Of a stretch of DNA of 64,000 nucleotides, positions 1 through 9,659 are shown in pieces. Below the pieces are notes generated by a model. The model had not been told where the DNA came from. It searched no databases and saw only the letters and a program-made list of their open reading frames with translations. Position numbers and translations under genes: made by a program. How positions within the stretch are numbered: position 1 is the first letter of the stretch; the number at the start of each line of letters is the position of its first letter. Source of the stretch: Synechococcus sp. WH 8101 (GTDB lineage: Bacteria > Cyanobacteriota > Cyanobacteriia > PCC-6307 > Cyanobiaceae); the NCBI RefSeq assembly GCF_004209775.1, contig NZ_CP035914.1, positions 2,046,001-2,110,000 of the forward strand, in the 5' to 3' direction.

Positions 1-431
<431 letters not shown>

Positions 432-450
432 GTCGATTGACCAAGGCGGT

Positions 451-1551
451 GTGAACGTTCTCTCAGCCCTGATCGCCCTGGGGCTTCTGGTGGTGATTCA
501 TGAAGCGGGCCACTTCCTCGCAGCGGTGGGGCAGGGCATCCGCGTGAATGGCTTCTCCGTTGGCTTTGGGCCGGCCCTGATCAAGACGGAGTGGCGGGGT
601 GTCACCTATGCCCTGCGCCTGTTGCCGCTCGGTGGCTTCGTGTCATTTCCCGATGACGACGACGACAGCCCCATCCCAGCCGACGATCCCGATCTGCTGC
701 GCAATCGGCCGATCCCGCAGCGCATCCTGGTGATCAGTGCCGGGGTTCTGGCCAATCTGATTCTGGCCTGGGTTCTGCTGGTCGGTCAGTCAGCCCTGAT
801 GGGTCTGCCCGCCGAAGCTGAACCGGGCGTGCTGGTGGTGGCCGTGCAACCCGGGGAAGCGGCAGCCCGTGCCGGTCTCCAGGCCGGTGATCGGATTCTG
901 CGGCTCGACGGTGAGCTGCTGGGCACAGGTCAGGACGCGGTGCGATCGCTGGTGGATCAGGTGCAGAGCGAACCGGGGCAGTCGCTGGCGTTGCTGACCC
1001 AGCGCCCAACGGGCAAGGAGCAACCGAGCACGGAGCAGGTCCTGACCCTCACACCTGAGGATCGGGATGGACTCGGACGCATCGGCGCCCAGCTCCAGAT
1101 CAATCGGGGCAGCGCCCTGCGTCCCGCCCGGGACCCGCTGGAGGCGATCGGTTTCGGCACTGCGGAATTCGGCGGGCTGCTGCGCAACACGGTGGAGGGC
1201 TATGGCGGGCTGATCACCCATTTCGGAGAAACCGCCCAGCAAGTGAGCGGACCGGTGAAAATCGTGGAGATGGGGGCCCAGCTCAGCAGCCAGGGCCAAG
1301 GTGGACTGGTGCTCTTCACCGCGTTGATTTCGGTGAACCTGGCCGTGCTCAACGCCCTGCCCTTACCTCTGCTCGACGGCGGCCAACTGGTTCTCATCCT
1401 GCTGGAAGCGGTGCGGGGCCGCCCCCTGCCGGAGCGTCTTCAGCTGGCGGTGATGCAGTCCGGTCTGCTGCTTCTGCTCGGCCTGAGCGTGGTGTTGATC
1501 GTGCGCGACACCAGCCAATTGCCGTTGGTGCAGCAGCTCACCGGCCACTGA
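451..1551 (+). CDS. rseP: Site-2 intramembrane zinc metalloprotease (RseP family, M50)
   Basis: Cleaves membrane-anchored substrates within the lipid bilayer; in bacteria typically an anti-sigma factor, here the substrate is unknown. The zinc motif HEAGH is at residues 17-21 in the first membrane segment, a PDZ domain occupies about residues 120-205 ([21 protein letters not shown]), and the second catalytic motif [11 protein letters not shown] is at 301-311, whose Asp309 is the expected third zinc ligand. Hydrophobic segments flank both motifs. Length 366 aa is normal for the family. The GTG start at 451 places HEAGH at the usual distance from the N-terminus. It sits between serS and rpsN. 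Confidence 0.95.
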   Translation: MNVLSALIALGLLVVIHEAGHFLAAVGQGIRVNGFSVGFGPALIKTEWRGVTYALRLLPLGGFVSFPDDDDDSPIPADDPDLLRNRPIPQRILVISAGVLANLILAWVLLVGQSALMGLPAEAEPGVLVVAVQPGEAAARAGLQAGDRILRLDGELLGTGQDAVRSLVDQVQSEPGQSLALLTQRPTGKEQPSTEQVLTLTPEDRDGLGRIGAQLQINRGSALRPARDPLEAIGFGTAEFGGLLRNTVEGYGGLITHFGETAQQVSGPVKIVEMGAQLSSQGQGGLVLFTALISVNLAVLNALPLPLLDGGQLVLILLEAVRGRPLPERLQLAVMQSGLLLLLGLSVVLIVRDTSQLPLVQQLTGH

Positions 1552-1612
1552 GACCTCACAGCCCAGCCAACAGGTATGGTTATGGATTATTCGCAACGCT
1601 CTCCCCGCCCGC

Positions 1613-1915
1613 ATGGCCAAGAAGTCGATGATCGCCCGCGACGTGAAGCGGAAGAAAATGGTCGAGCGGTATGCGGCGAAGCGCACGGCGCTGATGGCCG
1701 CCTTCAATGCGGCGAACGATCCAATGGAGCGGTTGGAGATCCACCGGAAGATCCAATCCCTCCCTCGCAACAGTGCTCCCACCCGCATCCGCAATCGCTG
1801 CTGGGCCACGGGCAAACCCCGCGGTGTGTATCGCGACTTCGGCCTTTGCCGTAATCAGCTGCGCGAACGCGCCCACAAAGGCGAACTCCCTGGAGTGGTG
1901 AAGTCGAGCTGGTGA
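1613..1915 (+). CDS. rpsN: 30S ribosomal protein S14
   Basis: Component of the small-subunit head, next to the decoding region. The 100-residue protein begins [15 protein letters not shown] and has the conserved C-terminal block [25 protein letters not shown], with the long zinc-free S14 architecture typical of cyanobacteria. The start is the ATG at 1613. It is a single gene followed by a strong intrinsic terminator at 1944-1972, and pnp begins just beyond that, so pnp probably has its own promoter in 1973-2046. Confidence 0.97.
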   Translation: MAKKSMIARDVKRKKMVERYAAKRTALMAAFNAANDPMERLEIHRKIQSLPRNSAPTRIRNRCWATGKPRGVYRDFGLCRNQLRERAHKGELPGVVKSSW

Positions 1916-1943
1916 TTGTCCGATCGGCCCAGCTTTCGCACGG

Positions 1944-1972
1944 AAGAGGCAACCCTGTTGCCTCTTTTTTTA
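1944..1972 (+). terminator. Intrinsic terminator after rpsN
   Basis: A perfect 10-bp stem (arms 1944-1953 and 1957-1966, loop CCT) runs directly into a T tract at 1965-1971. This is a textbook Rho-independent terminator 28 bp after the rpsN stop codon, and it separates rpsN from pnp. Confidence 0.9.
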
Positions 1973-2046
1973 TGGACGGATGCAGGTGTGGCCAGTTCTT
2001 CCTTTCAAATGCGAGACTGGTGAATGACAGAAAGACATAAACGCAA

Positions 2047-4212
2047 GTGCAAGGACAAACCCAGTCGATCTCCTTTGATGGACGGGAGATTCGACTGACC
2101 ACAGGGCGGTATGCCCCCCAGGCCGGCGGCTCAGTGATGATCGAGTGCGGCGACACTTCGGTGCTGGTCACCGCCACCCGATCGAGCGGACGCGATGGTA
2201 TCGATTTCCTCCCCCTCATCTGCGACTACGAAGAGCGGTTGTATGCCGCCGGTCGCATCCCTGGAAGCTTCATGCGCCGGGAGGGCCGTCCTCCAGAACG
2301 AGCCACCCTCATCTCCCGACTGATCGATCGGCCCATGCGGCCCCTGTTCCCGAACTGGCTCCGGGACGACCTGCAGATCGTGGCCACCTGCATGTCATTG
2401 GATGAGCGGGTTCCCGCTGATGTGCTGGCGGTGACAGGCGCCTCCATGGCCACCCTGCTGGCAGGCATTCCCTTCCACGGGCCGATGGCTGCCGTGCGTG
2501 TGGGGTTGCTCGGCGATGACTTCGTGCTCAACCCCAGCTACAGGGAGATCGAACGGGGTGACCTGGATCTTGTGGTGGCTGGCACCCCTGAGGGTGTGGT
2601 GATGGTGGAAGCCGGCGCGAACCAGCTCCCCGAACAAGATGTGATCGAAGCGATCGATTTCGGCTACGAGGCGGTCTGCGAACTGATCAAGGCGCAACAG
2701 GAGATTTTGAAACAGGCCGGCATTGAGCAGGTCATCCCCCCAGCCCCCGAACAGGACGCCACGCTTCCCACCTACCTGGAGAAGCAATGCAGCAAGCCGA
2801 TCGGCGAGGTGCTCAAGCAGTTCGAGCAGAGCAAGGCCGACCGGGACGCCAAGCTCGATGCGATCAGGGCTTCCACGGCCGAAACGATCCAGGGCCTCAA
2901 GGAGGATGACCCGGTCCGGCAGGCCGTGAGCGCCAACAGCAAGGCCCTGCCGGCGTCGTTCAAAGCGCTCACGAAAAAGCTGATGCGCCAGCAGATCCTC
3001 AAGGATGGCAAGCGCGTCGACGGCCGCGGTCTTGATGAGGTGCGGCCAATCAGCGCCGCCGCCGGCGTGCTGCCCAAGCGCGTTCACGGCTCCGGCCTGT
3101 TCCAACGGGGTCTCACCCAGGTGCTCTCCACCGCCACTTTGGGCACCCCGAGTGACGCTCAGGAGATGGACGATCTCAATCCGAGCACGGAAAAAACCTA
3201 TCTCCACCACTACAACTTCCCTCCTTACTCGGTCGGTGAGACCAAGCCGATGCGGTCCCCCGGCAGGCGGGAAATCGGCCACGGCGCCCTGGCTGAGCGG
3301 GCGATCCTGCCGGTGCTGCCCGCGAAGGACACCTTCCCCTACGTGGTGCGTGTGGTGAGTGAAGTGCTCAGCTCCAACGGCTCCACCTCCATGGGCTCCG
3401 TCTGCGGTAGCACTCTCGCCCTGATGGATGCTGGCGTTCCCCTCAAATCACCCGTGAGCGGCGCCGCCATGGGATTGATCAAAGAAGGCGATGAGGTGCG
3501 CATCCTCACCGATATCCAGGGAATTGAGGATTTCCTTGGCGACATGGATTTCAAGGTGGCGGGCACCGACAAGGGCATTACCGCGCTTCAGATGGACATG
3601 AAGATCACCGGACTGGCGGTGAGCACGGTCGCCGAGGCCGTGAACCAGGCCAGGCCGGCACGGCTGCACATCCTCGAGAAGATGATGCAGGCGATCGATA
3701 CCCCCCGGGAGGGCCTCTCCCCCCATGCTCCGCGACTGCTCAGTTTCCGCATTGACCCTGAGCTGATCGGCACGGTGATTGGCCCTGGCGGCCGCACGAT
3801 CAAGGGAATCACCGAACGCACCAACACCAAGATTGACATCGAAGACAGCGGCATCGTCACCATCGCCTCCCATGACGGGGCGGCGGCAGACGAGGCACAG
3901 AAAATCATCGAAGGACTGACCCGCAAGGTGAACGAAGGCGAGGTGTTCAGTGGCGCGATCACCCGGATCATTCCCATTGGTGCCTTTGTGGAAATCCTGC
4001 CCGGCAAGGAAGGGATGATCCACATCTCCCAGCTCTCGGAAGCACGGGTCGAGAAGGTGGAAGACGTGGTGAAGGTGGGCGATGAGGTGACGGTGCGTGT
4101 CCGTGAAATCGACAATCGCGGCCGCATCAACCTCACCCTGCGGGGCGTCCCTCAGAACGGCGAAGACGCTGAACCCGAACCGGCCCCCACCCCCGTTGCG
4201 CCCCTGACCTGA
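2047..4212 (+). CDS. pnp: Polynucleotide phosphorylase
   Basis: Phosphorolytic 3'-5' exoribonuclease of mRNA decay; it can also add tails. The 721-residue protein has the expected order: RNase PH core 1 (about 5-215, with the [22 protein letters not shown] block), an all-helical linker, RNase PH core 2 (about 315-550, with [15 protein letters not shown]), a KH domain (about 560-620, [11 protein letters not shown]) and an S1 domain (about 630-700, [27 protein letters not shown]). The start is a GTG at 2047 with no earlier in-frame alternative. The usual neighbour cysQ is displaced 4.5 kb downstream by an inserted gene. Confidence 0.97.
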   Translation: MQGQTQSISFDGREIRLTTGRYAPQAGGSVMIECGDTSVLVTATRSSGRDGIDFLPLICDYEERLYAAGRIPGSFMRREGRPPERATLISRLIDRPMRPLFPNWLRDDLQIVATCMSLDERVPADVLAVTGASMATLLAGIPFHGPMAAVRVGLLGDDFVLNPSYREIERGDLDLVVAGTPEGVVMVEAGANQLPEQDVIEAIDFGYEAVCELIKAQQEILKQAGIEQVIPPAPEQDATLPTYLEKQCSKPIGEVLKQFEQSKADRDAKLDAIRASTAETIQGLKEDDPVRQAVSANSKALPASFKALTKKLMRQQILKDGKRVDGRGLDEVRPISAAAGVLPKRVHGSGLFQRGLTQVLSTATLGTPSDAQEMDDLNPSTEKTYLHHYNFPPYSVGETKPMRSPGRREIGHGALAERAILPVLPAKDTFPYVVRVVSEVLSSNGSTSMGSVCGSTLALMDAGVPLKSPVSGAAMGLIKEGDEVRILTDIQGIEDFLGDMDFKVAGTDKGITALQMDMKITGLAVSTVAEAVNQARPARLHILEKMMQAIDTPREGLSPHAPRLLSFRIDPELIGTVIGPGGRTIKGITERTNTKIDIEDSGIVTIASHDGAAADEAQKIIEGLTRKVNEGEVFSGAITRIIPIGAFVEILPGKEGMIHISQLSEARVEKVEDVVKVGDEVTVRVREIDNRGRINLTLRGVPQNGEDAEPEPAPTPVAPLT

Positions 4213-4219
4213 GGGGCGC
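4198..4219 (+). terminator. Inverted repeat across the pnp stop codon, possible terminator
   Basis: Perfect 8-bp arms (4198-4205 and 4212-4219) enclose a 6-nt loop and include the pnp TGA. There is no T tract after it, so it may be a 3'-end stabiliser rather than a true intrinsic terminator. Confidence 0.4.
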
Positions 4220-4235
4220 ACACCTCAGCCTTCCC

Positions 4236-4325
4236 TCAGACCTGAAAGCCAGGATCAATCGAGGCCATCGCCCATGTCGCCTGCTCACAAAGCGCGGCAT
4301 GGGCTTTTCCATGGCTGGCGATCAG
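4236..4325 (-). pseudogene. Remnant of the 3' end of cysQ (second, degenerate copy)
   Basis: Read on the minus strand, these bases encode a CysQ C-terminus (SHGKAHA, ASIDPGF) and stop at TGA 4236-4238. They align without gaps to the last 30 codons of the intact cysQ at 8719-8808: 73 of 90 bases and 23 of 29 residues match by my hand alignment, including a perfect 26-base run at 4300-4325 versus 8783-8808. Upstream codons show a stop and a frameshift and then lose similarity by about 4350. The substitutions look like divergence between strains plus decay. The rest of the gene is absent. This fragment marks one border of the inserted surface-protein gene. Confidence 0.85.
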
Positions 4326-4557
4326 GCTCCGCCTCAACGCACGTTGGCTTCCACGCGGGTTTGCAGCATCAAACCGGACATGCCGAGTCGCGTAAAAGCT
4401 GCCGCCGCATCACCCACACCAAAGCAAGACCGATCTCAAGTCAAGACGACACAAAGACTTGCCATATCGGACAAGTAATGACAACCAAGCCTTAATGACT
4501 TCATTAACCATGCGGCGGCCCGAACCGGTGAAGTAGCGGAGTTCTATTTGCTCTTAA
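4326..4557. other. Non-coding leader of the surface-protein gene
   Basis: Together with the cysQ remnant and the pnp inverted repeat this fills the 345-bp gap between pnp and the next gene. It is more AT-rich than its surroundings toward the 3' side. It should contain the promoter of the 4558 gene. I see no convincing -35/-10 pair, RNA gene or terminator. A GGAG at 4538-4541 is rather far from the ATG to be a good ribosome-binding site. Confidence 0.5.
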
Positions 4558-7500
4558 ATGAAATTTCTTCGGACCGCCCTGACCGGCCTTGCCCTGACCT
4601 TCTCCGCTTCTGCCGCCTATGCAGCCGAACCGGCGTCAGAGTACAAAGTGCCTCAAGTACGCACCAATGGTGGTCTGCGATTTCAGAGCGAGGGCGCTGG
4701 CACCCCGAACACTCTGAGCGGCTACATCTTTGCTCCGCTGTCCCAGAGCGAGGAGGGCAATGTGCTGTTCGTGGATGGTTTTGCCAACTGGAATTTCGGC
4801 GGAGATCTCAACGACAGCAACTTCGGCGCCAGCACCCGGCTTGGTTACCGCTGGCTAAGTAACGACAACGGCTGGATGTTTGGCGTTAACGCCGGTGCCG
4901 ACACCACCCCTTATGAGGGTGATTACAACTGGCAGGCCGGCGTGGGCCTTGAAGCGCTCAACAAAAACGTGGAGCTGCGCGCCAACGGCTACATCCCTTT
5001 GAGCGACAGCAATCAAGAAGTGGGGCGGGGGTATTCAGGTGCCTATCTAAGCAATAACAGCCTGTATCTCACTAACACTTATCAAGACTGGATCACCAGC
5101 TACGGCGGTCTGGACCTGGAAGTCGGCACTCCCGTGGCCAGATGGGACAAGGGTGGCCTGTGGCTCTATGCCGGCTATTACTACCTCGACGCCACAGTGG
5201 CCGACGGCCCTGACAGCTCTGGCTTCAGCGCCCGGGCCGAAGCGCGCATCGCTGACAACTTCGCTGTAGGTGCCACTTACAGCTACGACGACATTTTTGA
5301 AAGCAAAGCGACCGGCTACATCCGCTACGGCACCCAGCCGCTCAACGGCGATGCTGCAGCGGAAATCTCCCGCGCCGAACAAGCCCTTCTCGCCCAGCGT
5401 GGCCTGCCCGTGGAGCGTGAAATTGATGTGCGCATCAGCCAGGTGCGGATCGAGAAAGGCACCCAAAAAGCTGAAAATCCTGACACCAATGAAGGTTGGG
5501 TGATTCGTTGCGTCGGCAGCAATGCCAGCGGCAACGACTGCGACTACAGCAGCCTGACTGCCGCCGTGAATGCTGGCGACAGCGACGTGATCCTGGTGGC
5601 GGATGGCAAATCCACCGATCTGGGTGGTGGCAGCCTGGCGATTCCCAAAGGCGCCGTGCTGAGCAACGGCGGCAATGCACCCGATCTCGACACTCAATAC
5701 GGCACGGCAGACCTGCGCGACATCTATGGCGCCGGCAACGTCAACCGTAGGCCGACCATCAGCAACGGCACCCTGACGGTGGCAAGCGAGAGCGCCATCG
5801 AAGGCTTTGACTTCACCAACGCCACAATCACCAATCGCAGCACCAACAACGTCAGCATCCGGAACAACACCTTCACCGGCTCGGTGAATGGTGAAGGTGC
5901 CATCGTCTTCGACGGTGCCAACGATGTGGTGATTGCTGGCAACACCATCACCAATCCCACCACCAGCGCCTTAGAGGGTGATGCCAATGGCAGCCTGATC
6001 GGCCGCGGTATCGCGGTGAAGAACGGAAACAACATCCGCATCACCGGAAACACCGTGAAGGGTGCCACTGGCGAAGGCATCTACATCGAAAACATCGGCA
6101 CCAGCCGCAACAACACGGTGAGCAACAACAGCGTGAGCGACATGCGGGTGGATGTTGACACCAACCTCGAAGCAGGCATCTTCGTTCGCAACAACAAAGA
6201 CGGTTACATCGCCATCACCGGCAATACCGTGAAGGACAACAACCAAACATCCGGAACAGGATTCCCCAATGATCGGGATGACAGAAATGCAGCCGACGGT
6301 ATCGAGGTGAATATCTGCCGTGGTGGAGTGAACCTAGGTGGCGACGGATTCACAGATGGAGTAGCAGGAGCCTGCGAAAGCAACGCAACTCTGACCGCGG
6401 TGATCAACAACAACACGGTCAGCAACCTCCAAGGAGCCGCCGATGGCATCGACTCCAACATCGGTGACAATGGTCGCCTAAATCTCACCGTAAAGGGCAA
6501 CACTGTCACCGGTGCCGGCGACGAAGGATTCACCCTTGATGCCTTCGGTGCTAACACTCAGGCCACGGCAGTAATCGCCAACAACACCTTCAAAACCTCG
6601 GGTTCCAAGGGTTCAATCCCCGGCGAAAATGGATCCACCGACGGCATCGCGATTACTTTGCAGGAGAATGTCTCCGATACCGATTTTGAGGCATCTGGAA
6701 TCTATGACTTCACAATCACCGGCAATACGATTGCCGCAGACACGGACAATCTGGCCAGCGGGGTTGAAGACGGCGACAAAGCAGAGGGCATAAAATTCAC
6801 GATTGGCGAAAAACTCAGGGAAGGCAACATTAAAGTTACCGCCTTGATCGACAACAACACCGTGACGACTCGCGTGGGTGATGGAATTGAATTCGACACC
6901 CTCACGGAAGCCGAAGGCAACGCCAACGTTACCTACGACGTCACCATCAGCAACAACACAGTCACCCAAACGAATGACGCCACAGGAGCAGGCGCCCCTG
7001 ACGACAAAGTTAAAGATCTGATCAACATCTACTTCAGCGAAAACGAAGGCGATCAGGCGGCAACAGATAACACCTACGTCACAGGTCAATTCACGATCAA
7101 CAACAACACATTAAAAACAAATGATGGCAATGTTGCCAAAAACGACGCAATCCAGATTGAAGGCATCGGCACTAGCGACAAGACCAGCGTGAAGGTCACC
7201 GTCAAGAACCAGGTTCAAGATCAGGCGGTGAAAATCATCAAGGTGAACGGCCAGATCCTTGCGGACACTGTCACCAACCTTGAGATCGAAGACAACACCA
7301 TCACCAACCCTGAGCTGAGCCTGCTCGAAGGTTCTTCAGTGGAGAGCTACATCGGTCGCGGCATCGATGTGCGCAACAGCAACAAGGTGACGATCAAAGA
7401 CAACGTGATCACTGGCGCCACCGGCGAAGGCATCTACATCGAAAACATCGGCACAAGCACCGACAACATCATCACCGGCAACACCGTGTCGGGAATGAAG

Positions 7501-8697
7501 GCCAGCGAAGACTCCAACCTGGAAGCAGGCATCTTCGTTCGCAACAACAAAGACGGTTACATCGCCATCTCGGGTAATACCGTGAAGGACAACAACCTCA
7601 CTTCCGGCAAGGGCTTCCCCGCTGACCGTGGCACGAACGCCACCGACGGCATCGAGGTGAACATCTGCCGCGGTGGTGAGAACCTTGGCTCCGATGCCTT
7701 CACCGACGGTGTGGCCGGAGCTTGCGACAGCAATGCCACTCTCACCGCAGTGATTGATCAGAACGTTGTGAGCAATCTCCAAGGTGGTGCTGACGGCATC
7801 GACGCCAACATTGGTGACAACGGCCGCCTGATCCTCACCGTGGATCAGAACACCGTGACGGGCGTCGGCGACGAGGGCTTCACCCTCGATGCCTTCGGTG
7901 CCAACACCCAGGCCACCGTCTCCATCACGAACAACACCCTGAAAACCTCCGGCGCCAAGGGTGCAGCCCCTGGGGAAGACGGCTCCACCGATGGCATCGC
8001 CATCACCCTGCAGGAGAACGTGTCTGACACCGACTTCACCGCATCGGGTGTCTACAACTTCACGATCACCGGCAACACAATCGAAGCCGACACCGACAAC
8101 CTGGCCGGCACCATTGAGCGCGCCGACAAAGCGGAAGGCATCAAATTCACCATCAATGAAGGGCTTAAGAACGGCACCACCAAGGTGACCGCTGTGATCG
8201 AGAACAACGACATCCAAACCCGGATCGGTGATGGCATCGAGTTCGCGGTGAACGAGAAAGCCGGTGAGGGTGTGAAGTTCGATGCCGACATCACCATCAA
8301 CAACAACCGCATCGTCCAGACCAACGACAATCCTGTTGGTTCTGACAACAAGGATCCGCGTGATCTGATCAAGGCCACCTTCGGCGAGGAGGCGGAAGGC
8401 TCCATCACCACTGGCACCTTCATGATCACCAACAACACGGTGACCAGCGCCGCTGGAGCCGGTGATGCGTTCGACTACGAGAGCCAGAGCACGTCCACCA
8501 GCAACAGCTTCAAGTTCAAGATCGAAGGCAATAATTTCTCCGCTGCCGACGACAAAGACCTGAAGATCGCTGTCCCTGCTGGATTCCTCGGCATCTTTGC
8601 CCCCGACGGCACCACCGATTTCGATGCTTATCTCGACAGTGTGAATACTGGAGCCGAAACTGAAATCACTGGTTCCCCCGAAGTGTTCCGCTTCTGA
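4558..8697 (+). CDS. Secreted surface protein: inverse-autotransporter-like beta-barrel plus beta-helix passenger
   Basis: 1379 residues, predicted outer-membrane anchored with an exported passenger. Residues 1-22 form a Sec signal peptide (FSASAAYAAEP cleavage region). Residues ~37-265 resemble the inverse autotransporter (intimin/invasin type Ve) barrel: repeated aromatic beta-strands, GASTRLGYRWLSNDNGWMFG and VELRANGYIPLSD. From ~310 to the end there is a right-handed parallel beta-helix pattern: dozens of short N-N-T-V/I turns, preceded by a pectate-lyase-like entry (LTAAVNAGDSDVILVADG). A ~345-residue block occurs twice (see repeats). No LysM or Ig domains are seen, unlike classical invasins. 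It probably serves in adhesion or grazer/phage defence, but no enzymatic residues are recognisable. It is flanked by a cysQ remnant, which implies acquisition by insertion. Domain assignment is by pattern only. Confidence 0.7.
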   Translation: MKFLRTALTGLALTFSASAAYAAEPASEYKVPQVRTNGGLRFQSEGAGTPNTLSGYIFAPLSQSEEGNVLFVDGFANWNFGGDLNDSNFGASTRLGYRWLSNDNGWMFGVNAGADTTPYEGDYNWQAGVGLEALNKNVELRANGYIPLSDSNQEVGRGYSGAYLSNNSLYLTNTYQDWITSYGGLDLEVGTPVARWDKGGLWLYAGYYYLDATVADGPDSSGFSARAEARIADNFAVGATYSYDDIFESKATGYIRYGTQPLNGDAAAEISRAEQALLAQRGLPVEREIDVRISQVRIEKGTQKAENPDTNEGWVIRCVGSNASGNDCDYSSLTAAVNAGDSDVILVADGKSTDLGGGSLAIPKGAVLSNGGNAPDLDTQYGTADLRDIYGAGNVNRRPTISNGTLTVASESAIEGFDFTNATITNRSTNNVSIRNNTFTGSVNGEGAIVFDGANDVVIAGNTITNPTTSALEGDANGSLIGRGIAVKNGNNIRITGNTVKGATGEGIYIENIGTSRNNTVSNNSVSDMRVDVDTNLEAGIFVRNNKDGYIAITGNTVKDNNQTSGTGFPNDRDDRNAADGIEVNICRGGVNLGGDGFTDGVAGACESNATLTAVINNNTVSNLQGAADGIDSNIGDNGRLNLTVKGNTVTGAGDEGFTLDAFGANTQATAVIANNTFKTSGSKGSIPGENGSTDGIAITLQENVSDTDFEASGIYDFTITGNTIAADTDNLASGVEDGDKAEGIKFTIGEKLREGNIKVTALIDNNTVTTRVGDGIEFDTLTEAEGNANVTYDVTISNNTVTQTNDATGAGAPDDKVKDLINIYFSENEGDQAATDNTYVTGQFTINNNTLKTNDGNVAKNDAIQIEGIGTSDKTSVKVTVKNQVQDQAVKIIKVNGQILADTVTNLEIEDNTITNPELSLLEGSSVESYIGRGIDVRNSNKVTIKDNVITGATGEGIYIENIGTSTDNIITGNTVSGMKASEDSNLEAGIFVRNNKDGYIAISGNTVKDNNLTSGKGFPADRGTNATDGIEVNICRGGENLGSDAFTDGVAGACDSNATLTAVIDQNVVSNLQGGADGIDANIGDNGRLILTVDQNTVTGVGDEGFTLDAFGANTQATVSITNNTLKTSGAKGAAPGEDGSTDGIAITLQENVSDTDFTASGVYNFTITGNTIEADTDNLAGTIERADKAEGIKFTINEGLKNGTTKVTAVIENNDIQTRIGDGIEFAVNEKAGEGVKFDADITINNNRIVQTNDNPVGSDNKDPRDLIKATFGEEAEGSITTGTFMITNNTVTSAAGAGDAFDYESQSTSTSNSFKFKIEGNNFSAADDKDLKIAVPAGFLGIFAPDGTTDFDAYLDSVNTGAETEITGSPEVFRF
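5941..6975 (+). repeat. Passenger duplication, unit 1
   Basis: Residues 462-806 of the surface protein. Shares with unit 2 the order NTITNP, GRGI, GATGEGIYIENIGTS, LEAGIFVRNNKDGYIAI, ADGIEVNICRGG, GDEGFTLDAFGANTQAT and ITLQENVSDTD, offset by 450-451 residues with almost no gaps. Each unit carries one conserved Cys pair (NICRGG and AGAC). This copy uses more AT-rich codons in its second half (about 6690-7150) than unit 2. Confidence 0.9.
7294..8325 (+). repeat. Passenger duplication, unit 2
   Basis: Residues 913-1256 of the surface protein, the second copy of the ~345-residue block, separated from unit 1 by about 107 non-duplicated residues. Several 12-20 residue stretches are identical to unit 1, pointing to a fairly recent internal duplication or ongoing gene conversion. 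Confidence 0.9.
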
Positions 8698-8718
8698 TCG
8701 CGCAGCATCAAGCGATCT

Positions 8719-9636
8719 CTAGACCGCAAAACCGGGATCGATCTCGGCCATGGCCCGTGTCGCACGCTCTCCAAGCTCGGCGTGGGCTTTTCCATGGCTG
8801 GCGATCAGACAGCCGGCCTGACGAACATCGCCGGTGTTGTAGGTGAGGTTGGCCTGATCGGCGTGGGTGAAGCGACCACCAGCCGCGAGCAGCACCGCTT
8901 CCGGAGCCGCCATGTCCCAGTCCTTGGGGGCACTCCGACCGGAGAGGGAGATGTAGAGATCGGTTTCGCCTCTCAGGATCGTGGCCACCTTGAAGCCAAC
9001 GCTGCCCACTGCTTTGGAACCGCCGAGCTCGAGGGCATCTATCAACCTGACCAGACGCTCGTCGCGGTGGCTGCGGCTGGCCACCAAGATCAGATCTGAA
9101 ACCGTGGTTCTGTCGCTGAAACGAACCGGTGACCGCTCACCCTGACGGTCTTCACACCAAGCACCCTCACCAACGAGACCGATCCAAAGCTCATCGGCTT
9201 CCGGCAGCAACACAACACCAAGTACAGGCCGCTTGTCACGCACCAGAGCCAGATGAACGGCGTATTCGCCTGTGCCCTGCAGAAAATCCTTGGTGCCATC
9301 CAGGGGATCAAGAATCCACAGCCATTCGGCCGGCACAGGTTGCCCCTCCGTGAGCTGCTCTTTGGCGGTCTCCTCACTGAGCAGCGTCCAGTCGGCATCG
9401 GGGAACGCGGTGGACAGACCGTCCAGCAACCATTTGTTCACGGCCAGGTCAGCCGCAGACACCGGGCCCTCCCCGCCGACATCCACACTCAACGCCTTGG
9501 GAAAACCATGCGGGGGCTGCTCGCCGCGGGCATAGGCCCGCAAGATGTCGGAGGCGCCCCAACTCAGTCGACGCAGGGCTTCCAATAGCGACTCCAGATC
9601 GATCCCGGCGGGCAAGGTCAGGGGGCTCGGCATCAT
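8719..9636 (-). CDS. cysQ: 3'(2'),5'-bisphosphate nucleotidase / inositol monophosphatase family
   Basis: Hydrolyses 3'-phosphoadenosine 5'-phosphate (PAP) from sulfate assimilation to AMP. The 305-residue protein has the FIG-superfamily metal sites: SEETA (Glu-Glu pair), WILDPLDGTKDF (the DPLDGT motif) and KDWDMAAPEAVLLAAGG (the WDxAA motif). I chose the ATG at 9636 because the longer frame to 9711 would run into rsmI on the other strand; 23 bp then separate the divergent starts. Its last 30 codons are duplicated as a remnant at 4236-4325, so this 3' end was the target of an insertion. Confidence 0.9.
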   Translation of the reverse strand: MMPSPLTLPAGIDLESLLEALRRLSWGASDILRAYARGEQPPHGFPKALSVDVGGEGPVSAADLAVNKWLLDGLSTAFPDADWTLLSEETAKEQLTEGQPVPAEWLWILDPLDGTKDFLQGTGEYAVHLALVRDKRPVLGVVLLPEADELWIGLVGEGAWCEDRQGERSPVRFSDRTTVSDLILVASRSHRDERLVRLIDALELGGSKAVGSVGFKVATILRGETDLYISLSGRSAPKDWDMAAPEAVLLAAGGRFTHADQANLTYNTGDVRQAGCLIASHGKAHAELGERATRAMAEIDPGFAV

Positions 9637-9659
9637 GGAGATTTCTGGGCGGAGCCATT

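Noticed and set aside
2395-3282. Long antisense open frame within pnp
   Set aside because: High-GC codon bias creates long open frames opposite real genes; it lacks family similarity, and pnp is unambiguous.
4274-4495. 73-codon open frame on the plus strand after pnp
   Set aside because: It is the antisense of the cysQ remnant plus spacer; the same antisense reading exists over intact cysQ.
5941-8325. CRISPR-like or satellite repeats
   Set aside because: The repeats are in-frame protein duplications of about 1 kb, not short direct repeats with unique spacers. No CRISPR array or cas gene is seen anywhere in the window.
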